Assembly: GCA_900239685.1 (NCBI GenBank)
Contig: OENT01000981.1
Span: forward strand, 1 to 64,000
Source of the DNA: Rotaria macrura
Lineage: Eukaryota; Rotifera; Eurotatoria; Philodinida; Philodinidae
DNA length: 64,000 nt
Direction of reading: 5' to 3'
Part shown: in pieces, positions 11,960 through 22,499 of the stretch
Position numbering within the stretch: the stretch's first letter is position 1
How the letters are laid out: each line of letters starts with the position of its first letter
Made by a program: the position numbers and the translations under genes
The notes under the pieces: generated by a model
Database searches by the model: none
Told to the model about the DNA's origin: nothing
What the model saw: the letters and a program-made list of their open reading frames with translations, nothing else

Positions 11960-13180
11960 CATGATGAATGCTAAGACAATTATATAAGACTTCTGTGAAT
12001 GACCACGGAATGCGATCATCCTAAACGACGATCGTGTATCATTGTCTTTTTGGCTTGTGTTGTGTAGGCGGATGCTGCTTCTCTATCCACTCATTCATCC
12101 TCATCTCCGCCCATCAATCACAAAGATTGATGATGTAGGAAAGGGTTCATTTTTATTGTTTTAATTTTATCGTGACAAAGTGCATTTCTGACATAGCTTG
12201 TAAATTTCCATTTTATTTTTTATGTACTTTGACAGACAATAGATACATACTATAGTGGTAATAATGCATTTCACTTTCCGACCAATCGATCAATTAAGGT
12301 ATGGCACATCAAGCGTAAATAATAGTTTGCTTGTTTGTTTCGATCATCAATATATAAAGAGTAACAATCAGTCTTCATCATATATTTCGGTCTTGTTGGT
12401 TTAGCAGTCAGTTCACTCTATGCTGTTTCATTGCTCCGCTTGTGTATTCATGCATGTTTTTTTTTCCATTTAATAAAACATAATTCTTTTAACGTGTTCT
12501 ATAGTCATTTGCTGCACAATTTATGTAATCATAATGAATGAGTGTGTTAATTGAATAGGTTTTATCGTTAATACTTCACTACTTTAATCTAATACATTCT
12601 ACCATTTTTACGTTTGCATACGAAAATTTAGATTTATCAATGCCCTCATGACATCATCAGTGATTATTTTATTTTCTATTTGATTTTGTCTAATGTGTTC
12701 TCCAGAAAAAGATTAACATAAAATGAATCATTTAAGAAACTTGACATCAAAAATTTTGATAGACTGTCCTTTATTTCATTTAAGTTATAGCTATTAATCA
12801 AATCAAAAATATAGTCTAATTTAGTGATAAGTGCTTCTAAAATATAATAGATAAATTCGTTTACAGGTTCATTTCCTACTGAAATATGTTGTGCACTAAT
12901 GTAAACTACTCAAATCGTACACAGTGTGAGGTTTCGCCCGCCGATTGAGCAACAATACTTACGAATTATATGAATAGCTGCCCAATCGAATATTAAAAAA
13001 GATTAAGAAGGGCTGAAAAATGTTTTGATTAAGAGACATTCTTGACTAAAGTTAACTGTTTCTATTTGAATTTCTTTTTATGACATAATAATTTGTATAT
13101 TATAAAAATAAATCATTATGCATTAACAGTGATCCGCAAACACATTCTTTTAAGCGTATTCAAAACTGATGAAAATTCAT
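11960..13180. other. Intergenic DNA, no gene recognised
   Basis: AT-rich sequence between the inner edge of the left arm and the reductase gene. A TATATAAAGAG box near 12350, followed about 25 bases later by TCAGTC, looks like a core promoter. I find no open frame behind it. Confidence 0.4.
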
Positions 13181-13189
13181 GTCAAGAAT

Positions 13190-14269
13190 CTAAACTCTCA
13201 CAACGATTTTCCCAATATTCCCACCAGTAAAAAGCATCTCATAAGCTTGAGGTAAATTTTCAAATCCATCAACAAAAGTTTCATGAAATTTAATTGTTCC
13301 TTGATCTAACCAAATAGGCATATCTTTATAAAATTCTTCTTCATTTCGATGAATAAAATCACCACACACAAAGCCTAAAATTGATAAACCACGATAAATC
13401 GTTTTGGCCAAATAATTTGGATAAATATTAATTTTAGATGGATCATCTTCGCTATTATTATAAGTACTAATTTGACCGCAAATAATAATTTTACCGTGTC
13501 TTTTAATAATATCAAATACTGCGTCAGTGACGAATCCACCCGTATTATCGAAATATTGTGTAATTCCTTCGGGCGCTAATTCTTTCAATCTATTGATCAT
13601 TTTATCTTTTGTATTATATTCTTTGTAATCAATTGCTGCATCAAATCCTAATTCATTGACAATATAATCACATTTTTTTTCTCCGCCAGCAATTCCAATG
13701 ACTTTTTGAGCCCCTCTAATTTTTTTTGCAATTTGTCCAGCAATTGTTCCAACAGCTCCAGCAGCTCCACTTACCACTAAAACATCTGATGCTTGAGTGT
13801 TGGCAACTGACAATATTCCATAATAAGCTGTTTGTGAAGGCATTCCCAACACTCCAATTGCAGTACTAGAACCGATTTTCTCGTAAATTGTATTCTTCTC
13901 TGTTGGTTTTTCTACAATTCTAAATCGTGGTTCTGTGCCATTGGCAAGAATATATCTTTTCCATTCCATTCTTCCTGTAACGATTGTATCGACGGGAATA
14001 TTTGCATTTTTACTTTCAATAACACGACCCACTAAACCTGATACTTGAACAGAACCAATTGGATTTATATCACCTCCTAGTGCTGATTTTTTTAAACCAC
14101 TACTAAGATAAGGATCGACAGAAACAAATAAGGTTTTTATTATAAATTCATTATCATGAGTGATAGTTGGTATTGGACATGATTGTAGTGTCCAAGCCGA
14201 TTTGATTTGATTCTGATCAGAAGGACGAGCCGATAAAACAAATTCTTCATTCTTTAATTCGCTATTCAT
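13190..14269 (-). CDS. PTGR1: Prostaglandin reductase-like NADP-dependent alkenal/one oxidoreductase (MDR superfamily)
   Basis: An intronless frame of 359 residues (family about 330-350). It belongs to the zinc-free medium-chain dehydrogenases that reduce the carbon-carbon double bond of 15-keto-prostaglandins, leukotriene metabolites and alkenals with NADPH, in the cytosol. The N-terminus carries the family strand KTLFVSVDPYLSSGLKK. The nucleotide-binding loop is SGAAGAVGTIAGQIAKKIRG (about residues 166-185), followed by VIGIAGGEKKC with the NADP-type lysine and by YFDNTGGFVTDAV. The C-terminus keeps LPQAYEMLFTGGNIGKIVV. The start at 14269 is the first ATG and matches the family N-terminus. 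There are no breaks. It lies alone in the spacer of the inverted duplication, where neighbours are decayed. I am sure of the family, less sure of the substrate. Confidence 0.92.
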   Translation of the reverse strand: MNSELKNEEFVLSARPSDQNQIKSAWTLQSCPIPTITHDNEFIIKTLFVSVDPYLSSGLKKSALGGDINPIGSVQVSGLVGRVIESKNANIPVDTIVTGRMEWKRYILANGTEPRFRIVEKPTEKNTIYEKIGSSTAIGVLGMPSQTAYYGILSVANTQASDVLVVSGAAGAVGTIAGQIAKKIRGAQKVIGIAGGEKKCDYIVNELGFDAAIDYKEYNTKDKMINRLKELAPEGITQYFDNTGGFVTDAVFDIIKRHGKIIICGQISTYNNSEDDPSKINIYPNYLAKTIYRGLSILGFVCGDFIHRNEEEFYKDMPIWLDQGTIKFHETFVDGFENLPQAYEMLFTGGNIGKIVVRV

Positions 14270-15057
14270 TTTCGATATTGCGAATTGAATAAATTAATTC
14301 TTTCTTATAAACTACTTGTATTTTTAATCTAAAAAACCTTTATTTTACCACCAACAAGGTTAAATTTCTTCTTTTACAAAATGTTTATGCTTTTCACGTG
14401 TTTCAAAGGTAACATAGATAAAAAAATGTTTTAGAGGTTGTTATAAAAAACTAAGAATAATAGAAACTGTGTATTCTTTTTGTCAAATAATGACAATTAT
14501 CTTTCACTTTGTGCATTTCATTGATAAGAATAACAGGTATCCACTGCCCGGAGCGCTGAAAATATTTTGAGGGCGACGATGACATAGCCACGCCACTTCA
14601 AGATTATATTATAGAGAGTATGATTTCTTTAAGTTGAATTTCAAAGAGGAAAGCCAATTTTACTCACTTTCGACGAGATCTATGCATTGTTTTTTATTAA
14701 ATTAAAAGTCAACACATGAAGTACCATCGACAGAATAATTGTTCTCTAGAGAAAAATAAATTTCAGTGTAATATAATGGGAATAGTTTTCAATTGGAACA
14801 CTATAGACTATGCCTTATAGATATACATTTTCTCATTTTTTCATTAGTCGTTTAACTCCAAATACTACTTATATGATTCGTTTCAATTGTTCTTTTCCCT
14901 GATACAGCATATTATTCTATTTGTATAAAGTTTTGTCCATTCGTGTTACCACTCTTGTATTAATGTCTTCACGAGTGTTTCTCTACTCTTATAGTGTAAA
15001 TGTATTTGTCGATAAACATTACCAGAAAACGTTTCATCGTGTATTTATGTATTTGTT

Positions 15058-15080
15058 CTTTCTTTCTTTCTTTCTTTCTC
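15058..15080 (+). repeat. TTTC tetranucleotide microsatellite
   Basis: About five TTTC units in a row near the end of a short open frame without coding character. Confidence 0.7.
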
Positions 15081-15295
15081 TTGTAATATCCCTTAAGTGC
15101 ATTCTAACAACTAATGAAGCATGTTGATTCTCAATATGCTTCTTGATTCAAGACACCTTAAGTAGTATTTAATTATTTATTAAATTGATTTTGAAAATCT
15201 CTAGGATGTGGAATGGTAATAATTCGGGAGGGTGTGGCTATTGTGGTTTCTTTTCATATACACCATTCAGACTCTCTTTATCTTTGCAAACTGCC

Positions 15296-15451
15296 ACCTT
15301 AGTAGTAGTAGATAATCAACAACCTAGAAGATCTGATGGAGTTCGAGCTAAACTTGAAGTTAATTAATATTCTAATGAAAAAGAACTTAATGATGAAGTT
15401 GAAGTTATAAATGAAGAACAACTGATGGAATCAGGCCTGTATAAACACTAA
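15296..15451 (+). pseudogene. Decayed coding fragment of unknown protein
   Basis: One frame reads like a charged, acidic protein C-terminus (QQPRRSDGVRAKLE ... KELNDEVEVINEEQLMESG) and ends at TAA 15449-15451. It is interrupted by a TAA at about 15366-15368. Composition and codon use look coding, but there is no start and no recognisable family. It is either a pseudogene or an exon whose splice ends I have misplaced. Confidence 0.35.
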
Positions 15452-16089
15452 ATCAATAAGAATCACAAAATAAACAGGAATGATTAGAAAATCACTTCAA
15501 AATATTGTAATAAATATCGATTGTTAACTGCTGAATCACTGCAAATTCTTCACAAAAAAACCTAATCTAAATTGTACTAGCTGTTATATTCCTTAAATAG
15601 TTTACCGAGAATATTTACAACCATCCAAACCAACTGTCAAAATTAAACCAACGGCAACTGATCGACTACACACCGATAAAAATAGGTAAAAATGTGCATA
15701 TTTAACTGTTTTAACAGCTGATAGGGATGAAAATCCTTCTTTATTTTGAAAGAATAGGAAAAACTAATACTTTAAACTAATGACTCACGTATCACATAAA
15801 TATACGAATATCTTCCACACTCTCTCTAAATTATAACTACATCTCTTTCTTGATAATGATATTTGATACACTGACACGTGAACTAGTTATTTTGATTATG
15901 CTTAGATAAATAGGCAAATAAAATAAACCAAAACTGCTGTGAAAAAACTGGTCTTTCAGTTATTGAAGAATAGTGTGTAAAAAGTTTACCAACGAAAATT
16001 TACTGGAGGGCAAAGCAATCCTATTGTTACGATGAAATTCTTTTTTTTTCGTTAACTTATACTTGTTATGGTTTAATGACTTTGTTTAG

Positions 16090-16352
16090 AACTGGTCGAA
16101 CAAGCGCATGGTCCAGTCATTATAACCAATCGTTCCGAGAACTCGTCAATGGTGTTTTTCGTAGTCATGCACACAGTAAGAAGGAAAAAATCAATAATTC
16201 CAGCAAACAATGGTTTTCATGTGAATGATTCGCATTTGATAAATATTCATGTAGATGATTCATCGATGGGTGTACCCATGATTAAAGAGGGTTCTGATCG
16301 TTTGACATGTGATGAAGAAGAACTTGAAGAGGATCACGGCGATGAAATTTAG
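16090..16352 (+). CDS. Possible C-terminal exon of an unrecognised protein
   Basis: After a TTTAG acceptor at 16085-16089 the frame stays open for about 87 codons to TAG at 16350-16352. It reads LVEQAHGPVIITNRSENSSM, then a basic stretch (VRRKKS), then HVNDSHLINIHVDDSSMGV and a strongly acidic tail, DEEELEEDHGDEI. This looks like a cytoplasmic tail. I cannot name the family or find the upstream exons. A short intron inside the first third (GTGTTTTTC...CACACAG) is possible. Confidence 0.35.
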
Positions 16353-17376
16353 TATTTCTTTCCTGTCTTTAATTTATGTTTTAGTTGTAACAAAGCATTA
16401 GAACGAAAGAAGATGAATAAAATGAAAATTATTTCCTCTTGCATATTTTCATTATCTAGATTCAGTCCACTAATGTCTTCGCAGTTAACAATGTTCTCAA
16501 TCAAACCGATGTTTTTACTTTGATGTCCTACCCCAGAGGTATTCTCGAAGCAGTTATCTCAGCGAAATATGTGTTTTTTTAATCCGAGAAATCTGCAAGC
16601 AGGTTTCTACGCAAGAATGCATTATAAAGTTGAATGTCAGTTAGAAAAAGCGTGCATGGTATTGTGTGCCTGAGCAAGACTATTTGTAACGCGGTAGAGA
16701 ATACAACTTCCATAATAGCAGCGATGTTAGATCGGGGCAGTTGTTAGAGAGTTCTCTAATAAGAAAACTTTCCTTTCTTTTTCTTCTAACTTAATATCTT
16801 TTTTTATTTTCTTTCTATTGTAAATCTACTTCTGATGCGAGTTATCCAGCTCGATAAACGGATTGATCAATTGATTGTCTTTTCGATCGTTCGATTCTCT
16901 TTCTCTCTTTTCTTCTTCCCTTCGACTCCATGAAAAATCCGAATGAATCTCATTCTTCTTTTGACTCTGAATTGAAGTACTTTTCACATTCATCTATTAC
17001 TACTTTTTTCTTTTTTCTGGCCAGTTTTCTCTCTCTTGTATGTTGTAACGGATTTAAATAATGAAATGAAATAGTGAAAACGACAAGTGGAATCAAGCAG
17101 AAAATAAAATCTAACTATTTTAATGTATTCATGTTGCTTCAAGGGAATTTGTAGCATGTATGTACGGTGCTTTTTTTTCATTTGGTTGACAACTAATGTT
17201 CTTCGTTAATAATATAAATAGACATGTGCATATCAGTTCACATTCTCGGATATATCAGAAAAGTGTATCGCCTTCGTCAAACATACCTAGGGAGAAAAAA
17301 TGAGCGGCGATACATACCTAGTTTATCTCTATAAACAGCAAAGTCTTACGTCTTTTTGCGTTACATTATTTCAAAT

Positions 17377-18378
17377 ATGAATACCACTGGCACAGAAACA
17401 GTTGTAAATGATAAATTTGAATTATTTCAAATAAAATTTTATATTATACTAATTCTGCAAGTTCCAGCAATTTTACTATCCGTCATCATCTTCATCTTCT
17501 TTGCTACTCATTGAGCTGCTTTGCGATCTCCCCAAAATCATGGTTTATTACTCCTGCTAGCTGTACACTTCGTTCGGCTAACATGCAGTACGCCACTTAC
17601 TCTTCGATTCTATTATCTTGGATATGTAACTCCAACTTCACCAACTTTCTGCACATGGTGGGTATTCTTTGAGTTCACTCTATATGTAAGCAGTGAGTAC
17701 CTCTTGGCAACCATTTCTATTCAACGACACATGTTTATTTTTCATGGAAATGTCCTGCACATCTTCTGGAAGCGCTATCTATTACATCATCTACCACTGT
17801 TGCTCAGCATCGTCTATTCTATGCTATTCTATGTGTTCTCTATTCTTGTGTACCCATGTGATGGCACTCAATAGGATTTCACCAACAATCTCTGTGGTTT
17901 TGCAGATTTTTATCTTCTTTTTGACAAAGTACTTGGCACGTTCGACATGGCTTTCAACAATGGCGTGCCTATGATCGTTGATATATTGGCCAACATTGCT
18001 TTGATTTTACGGGTAGCTATGCGGAAGCGTCGCTTGCAACAATCGACAATGTGGCGGCAACAACGGCGCATGATCTTACAATTGTTCTGTCTTTCGAGTC
18101 TTTACCTAGTCGCTTGGACTCCAATTCTTATCGTAGAACTTGTGCAAATACTTTTTAATCCCACATTTCTCGTGGAACTTCAAGTGGATTATTTTTGTGA
18201 TGTTATCGATTTGGTTTACTTCTTCCTTCCATGGATGTGTCTCGCGTTCTTTCCTGAAATTATCAAATGGATGAAAAGCATGCGCCACTGCCGGACAACA
18301 AATAACATAGTTGGAACAACACACACACGCACTATTGTTGCAGTAGTGCCAAAGTTGAAATTAGAAGGAGGATTATAG
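17377..18378 (+). pseudogene. Rhodopsin-type GPCR pseudogene with two in-frame stops
   Basis: One frame of 334 codons runs without frameshift from ATG 17377 to TAG 18376-18378 and has the shape of a seven-helix receptor. It holds an N-terminal MNTTGTET glycosylation-type stretch, TM1 ending IFIFFATH, a PQNHGLLLLLAVHF helix, an EYLLATISIQRHMFIFHG DRY-like region (QRH in its place), CDGT before TM5, a basic loop (RKRRLQQ), TM6 LYLVAWTPIL and TM7 FLPWMCLAFFPE. It resembles the expanded orphan GPCR family of bdelloids. Two stops interrupt it: TGA at 17512-17514 after TM1, and TAG at 17872-17874 where family members have Trp. Each is one transition away from a sense codon (CGA, TGG). Everything else looks intact, so inactivation is recent or the stops are edited or bypassed. 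A TATAAATA box lies at 17213-17220. Confidence 0.8.
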
Positions 18379-18379
18379 A

Positions 18380-19480
18380 TCACTGAACCTACATCCATTT
18401 CGTATGCGCGTGTGTTTGGGTAGAAATAAAGGAAGCGAATTAATAATCGAATCATGAAAAGACGTAAACAAATATAGGAACAAGATGAAAATACACAAGC
18501 GCTTATTTGGCACACGATTTTGCTCACTGCTCTAAATTCCTACTTTGTTTTGTTTTTATTCCACGTGAAAGATTCTTCTTTATCTATCAAACTTGATTGA
18601 CACGCATATGCGCTTGAGAGAATCTAATTGCTAATAAAGAAGTAAAACTCTGGAAATAAAATTGCATTTCAGTTTTTTCTATAATATAAGCAAGCTCGTT
18701 TTAGGAAATGTACAGGTACATGAAGAAAATGAGTTTGCTCGATAAGATTTTTTAAGAGAGAAATACGCGACATACAAGATTTTCCTGTTGGAATAGTCAA
18801 GAACATGAAATCAAGAAATGAATGGAATCAACTGTGCTTTTCATTAAGTTGATTTTATGTGGTATTTTTGGATAGATGATAATCTTTTAATCCAAAAGAT
18901 TATATTCATGGAAGCTCTAAATGGTATTACATTCGTCAATGAAATAATTTCTATCCACTAATGACTAGGACAAATATGCTTGAGACGACAAGGCGATGAT
19001 ATGTTTATCATCAATAATAAACGATGTTTTTTTTTCAGTTGGAGAGATCAAGAGAAAAACATGCGCTTGACAGCTTCATCTGAAAGTCATACCAACAAGC
19101 ATTTGTTGGTATAATCAACTAATTAGAATTAGATAGTAGTAGCATGCTTAACATTCAGAGTGTCTGATCGAAATTATCGATGGAGATGCTTTTTGAGGAT
19201 GAATATAAAAATATTTGTATTATTTAAATTGAATGTTTATCAGAAATCTGATCGTTTTTAAACGTATGATTGAATGAGAAAGCATGAAGACAACGAATCA
19301 TCGTAACTAACAATGATGTTTTATCATATTCTCAAACGATGGGATACCTTGGAAAACTAATATAGACAGATTATGATATGAACGAGCTTTGTGCTATTAT
19401 TTTATGAGGGGTCGTAGTGTTTTTTATTCATCGTTTCGCTAATGATCCTGTTTTAGTTGTCTAACTGATTCTGTGACAAT
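18380..19480. other. AT-rich intergenic DNA with small hairpins
   Basis: No gene seen. Two short hairpins occur: ATAATCTTTT / AAAAGATTAT near 18880-18905 and TACCAACAA / TTGTTGGTA near 19090-19112. Confidence 0.4.
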
Positions 19481-19483
19481 CTG

Positions 19484-19746
19484 CACTCTAAAAAATAGGT
19501 TTTTACGGAACTTTGAAAGGTTCTTCCCGCGGGCACAACGGAAGAACCTTTTTGGGCTCACTAAAGACCTTTAAAAGGTTTGGGTGGTAAGTTGCAAAAC
19601 CTATCTGGTTTTTTAAATCTTGAAAAGGTTTTATAGCGTTAATAGCAAACATTTTAAAGTTCTATACTAAACCCAAAAAGGTTATTCCAGTGTGTCCACA
19701 GAAAAAACCTTTTTGAGTTCCATAAAAAACCTATTTTTTAAAAGTG
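19484..19746. mobile_element. MITE-like element with terminal inverted repeats (CACTCT..AAAAAATAGG)
   Basis: The left end, CACTCTAAAAAATAGG followed by TTTTTACGGAAC, matches the reverse complement of the right end, CACTTTTAAAAAATAGG followed by TTTTTTATGGAAC, over about 30 bases. The 263-base interior contains many AGGTT/AACCT words in both directions and encodes nothing. I see no clear target-site duplication. It resembles non-autonomous DNA transposons with AAGGTTCTT-type repeats seen in other animals. Confidence 0.65.
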
Positions 19747-20289
19747 AGTCACGTAGGGCTGGTATACCTAATTCAGAAAAAAATTTAAGGTCTCAACATT
19801 TTCTTTATGAGTCAGCTCATATCGACAGCGTAAAAAAACCGAATTCAGTTCCCAGAATAGAACGAACATTTCTGCATCAATCTATATGAAACTCATTGAA
19901 AAATAATAAGCCGTTCTTTTAAGACAATTGTTTCGAAACAAACACCTAAACTTTTCTTTCTTTTCTGTGTGGTTCTAGTTCTGTCATCACAGCAGTTTTA
20001 CATAAAACTTCTCAAAAATATTTTCTAATAAGAATAAAACATATAGCACTGGATTCGTCTTGGCAAGGTACATCGACTCGTATTGATTTTAGATGAACTA
20101 ATGTGACAATTTTCAAATCTTTACTTTGCATTTAAAAAGAAGCAGCAACGCGGCGGAATGATATGCAATGGATTAAATTCTGCCTTGTATTGCATATGTC
20201 TTTTAGTTCTACCCACGGAAAAGGTTTTAGACAAACCGGCAGTCAACCGCAGTTATTTTCAACTAATCACGGTTTTTCTCGCTGCGTTT

Positions 20290-20645
20290 AAAATTAACCG
20301 CAGGGAACACCATTGCCCAGGTCGGAGACGTACGGCGGGAACCGGCCGTATCGTGTTATTTCAACGAATTCCGGAAGCGGGTTTCCGAAATCGATTCTGG
20401 CTTCCGGATCCCGCTTACTTCCCACCAATTCTGGGCACCGGATCGTATCCACGGATACGGTTCCCGTTTTCTACATGGATCCGTCGACGGAAAACACTGT
20501 TTCCAAGCTCGGACCGCATACGGTCCAGATCCGACAGTTTCCGGACCGGATACCGATAACGGAAAAAGCAATTTTCCCATCCGGAAAGAACACGGCTCAG
20601 ATCTGGCCATTTCCGCTAAGCTCATGAAAACTCATCTGGCCGTTT
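20290..20645. repeat. GC-rich repeat block rich in CCGGA/TCCGG words
   Basis: The block is far richer in G+C than its surroundings and full of TTCCGG, GGATCC and GGATACGG-like words in both orientations. The open frames inside it on both strands are a consequence of composition, not genes. It begins near CCCAGGTCG (20316-20324), a word that also ends the element at 46862-47079. This suggests a related transposon. Confidence 0.5.
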
Positions 20646-21129
20646 CCCAAACAGCGCTAAATACTCAGAATTACTAAGCAAAGTCTCCGACTTTCGAAGC
20701 CAGCTTTTACTTCTTTTTTAAACAAGCCTAAAACAACACCACAAGATACCCTGGGAACAAATAAAATTCTAGTGAAACATTATGCGACTCTCTCCAAAAT
20801 CGTTTTTGTCACAAAAATGGGAATTATGAGTCCGAAGACCTAAAAATCAGATTTTTAGACTTTGGCAAACCGAAAACGATATGTGTAAGAACGGCTTACA
20901 TGTTAAACACCAGCATTTTGAGACTTTCCTGAGTCTACAATCAAGGTAAGCGACGCTTCTAAAGTCTCTAAATGACTTGCCATTTCAAATTTTTATCAAA
21001 GAAATTTGGAATGCAAATTAATGCACTGAAAATAATAACACTTTAAGTAACACATCTAAAATTTTCACGCGAACCCATAAAAATATGGTAAACTATTCAT
21101 GTCGTGGACATTGTCCTTGAATTGAAGTA

Positions 21130-21180
21130 ATTAGAAAAAAATCCCAAAAAAGACCTTTAAAGGTCCTTTTTTGTAAAATG
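21130..21180. repeat. Short near-perfect palindrome AAAAAAGACCTTT / AAAGGTCCTTTTTT
   Basis: A 13-base stem with one mismatch and no loop. Its AAAGACCTTTAAAAGG-type words recall the interior of the element at 19484-19746, so it may be a remnant of the same family. Confidence 0.5.
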
Positions 21181-21239
21181 ATGATTTGGATATCTAGGAA
21201 TGATATAATCGAGAATTTAATATTGGATGTAATTCTTTT

Positions 21240-21590
21240 TCAAGCGGACGCCTGATTTCCAAAGCAGAAATAATTTGGTCGGAATACGGTAGATTCCGAC
21301 TGTTTTCCGATGCTTCTTTATCGGATTATTGTATTTTCCGGTTGGATCCTGGCGGATTTTGCCATAGTTCCGGGCTCCGTTACGAACGACCTGGGTGTAA
21401 ACACTCTATTTGGAAACGTGGTTTTGAGAACCGCAGCGAATACCATTCCAAACGTGATCTTCGGAAACCAGGTAAGACGAGGTTTTGAGAACCACAGTGA
21501 ATGCCATTGCAAACGAGACACTGGGAAACGTGGTTATTCTGGATTTTCAGACACGGAGGTTATCGCAATTTAACTTTGGCATCCAACCTT
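21240..21590. repeat. GC-rich block with a 62-base tandem repeat
   Basis: Two units starting about 21418 and 21480 share GGTTTTGAGAACC(G/A)CAG, then GAAT(A/G)CCATT(C/G)CAAACG and a GGAAAC(C/G) end. CGACCTGGG at 21387-21395 is the reverse complement of the CCCAGGTCG word at 20316. The block shares AATACCATTCCAAAC with 22434-22448. Confidence 0.5.
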
Positions 21591-22116
21591 GCAGTTTCAG
21601 ATCGCATGAAATGTTGTTAATATTGTTCTAACTGCAGTCACGAATTAGTCCCTCTTATGTGAAATGTATTTTGCGAAAATAAAGATTATTTAAATAAAAT
21701 TTGATGGCGAAATGAAATGTCAGTTGAGCAAAAAGGCTTCTTATCGAGTTTCTGGACCAGGAGAATATATCGTTTAATTGTATTGATAAGTTTTATTTTC
21801 GTTAAATAAATGTCATTTGAGAAGGAATCAGTGCAATAGGCAAGCAGTCAATGCGGCAACAGTTTTCTGTTTTTGATTCTTAATTAATTTTAAAATTAAA
21901 AAATCAATCATTCAATCAACGCAATAAAGTTTTGTATCCTTTTTGTTCCAAATATAAATCTAGGGTGAAACAGCTTAAACAAGATGTTTTTATTTCTGGG
22001 ATGCTTTTTAATTTTCCTGATTTATTTTTATTTCTGATTTCTGTTTGTTTTTAATTTTTTTGTTGATTTTTCGGATTTCATTAATCAAAATCAATCGATT
22101 AAAAATATATAATTAG

Positions 22117-22201
22117 ATTGCTTACTGACCGACTAGGTGAAAAAAAACTATAATGACAGTTTCTAACAGAAATTACCTATACCAAGAAGTCAGTAAGCAA
22201 T
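22117..22201. repeat. 85-base element with 13-base perfect inverted ends
   Basis: ATTGCTTACTGAC at 22117-22129 is repeated in inverse at 22189-22201. The interior has further imperfect complementarity (CTAGGT / ACCTAT). It could be a tiny MITE or a structured RNA hairpin. Confidence 0.5.
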
Positions 22202-22294
22202 ACTATGAAAGTGTAAATAATTACAATTAATTTTTCTTCAGAGTTAAAGTACATCTTAAAAACCAAATGTATACTGTGCTGTCAAGAAATCCCG

Positions 22295-22480
22295 GTATTT
22301 AGTAGTTTCTAAAAACCACGGGGTCAGACCGGTAATGCGGGTTTTAAAAACCGCGTTTTACAGCGTCTTGAAGAAACCGCGGTTTTGCTGTTTTTTGGAG
22401 AGACGAATAAACGGTCTGACTCCCGCGTTTCGCAATACCATTCCAAACCGCGTTTTTGTAGCGAACTTTTTACCTCATTC
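22295..22480. repeat. Inverted repeat with GGGTCAGACCG ends and CCGCGGTTTT core
   Basis: GGGTCAGACCG near 22321 pairs with CGGTCTGACTCCC near 22412. Inside are GCGGGTTTTAAAAACCGCG and AAACCGCGGTTTTG, both nearly self-complementary. The 3' part contains AATACCATTCCAAAC, shared with the block at 21240-21590. Confidence 0.5.
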
Positions 22481-22499
22481 TATGATGAAGTTACGGAGA

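Noticed and set aside
17693-17974. Alternative-frame ORF inside the GPCR region
   Set aside because: The GPCR frame carries the seven-helix pattern; this one is its shadow.
20158-20627. ORFs of 89-133 codons on both strands
   Set aside because: They lie in the GC-rich repeat block and exist in several frames at once, as expected from few stop codons.
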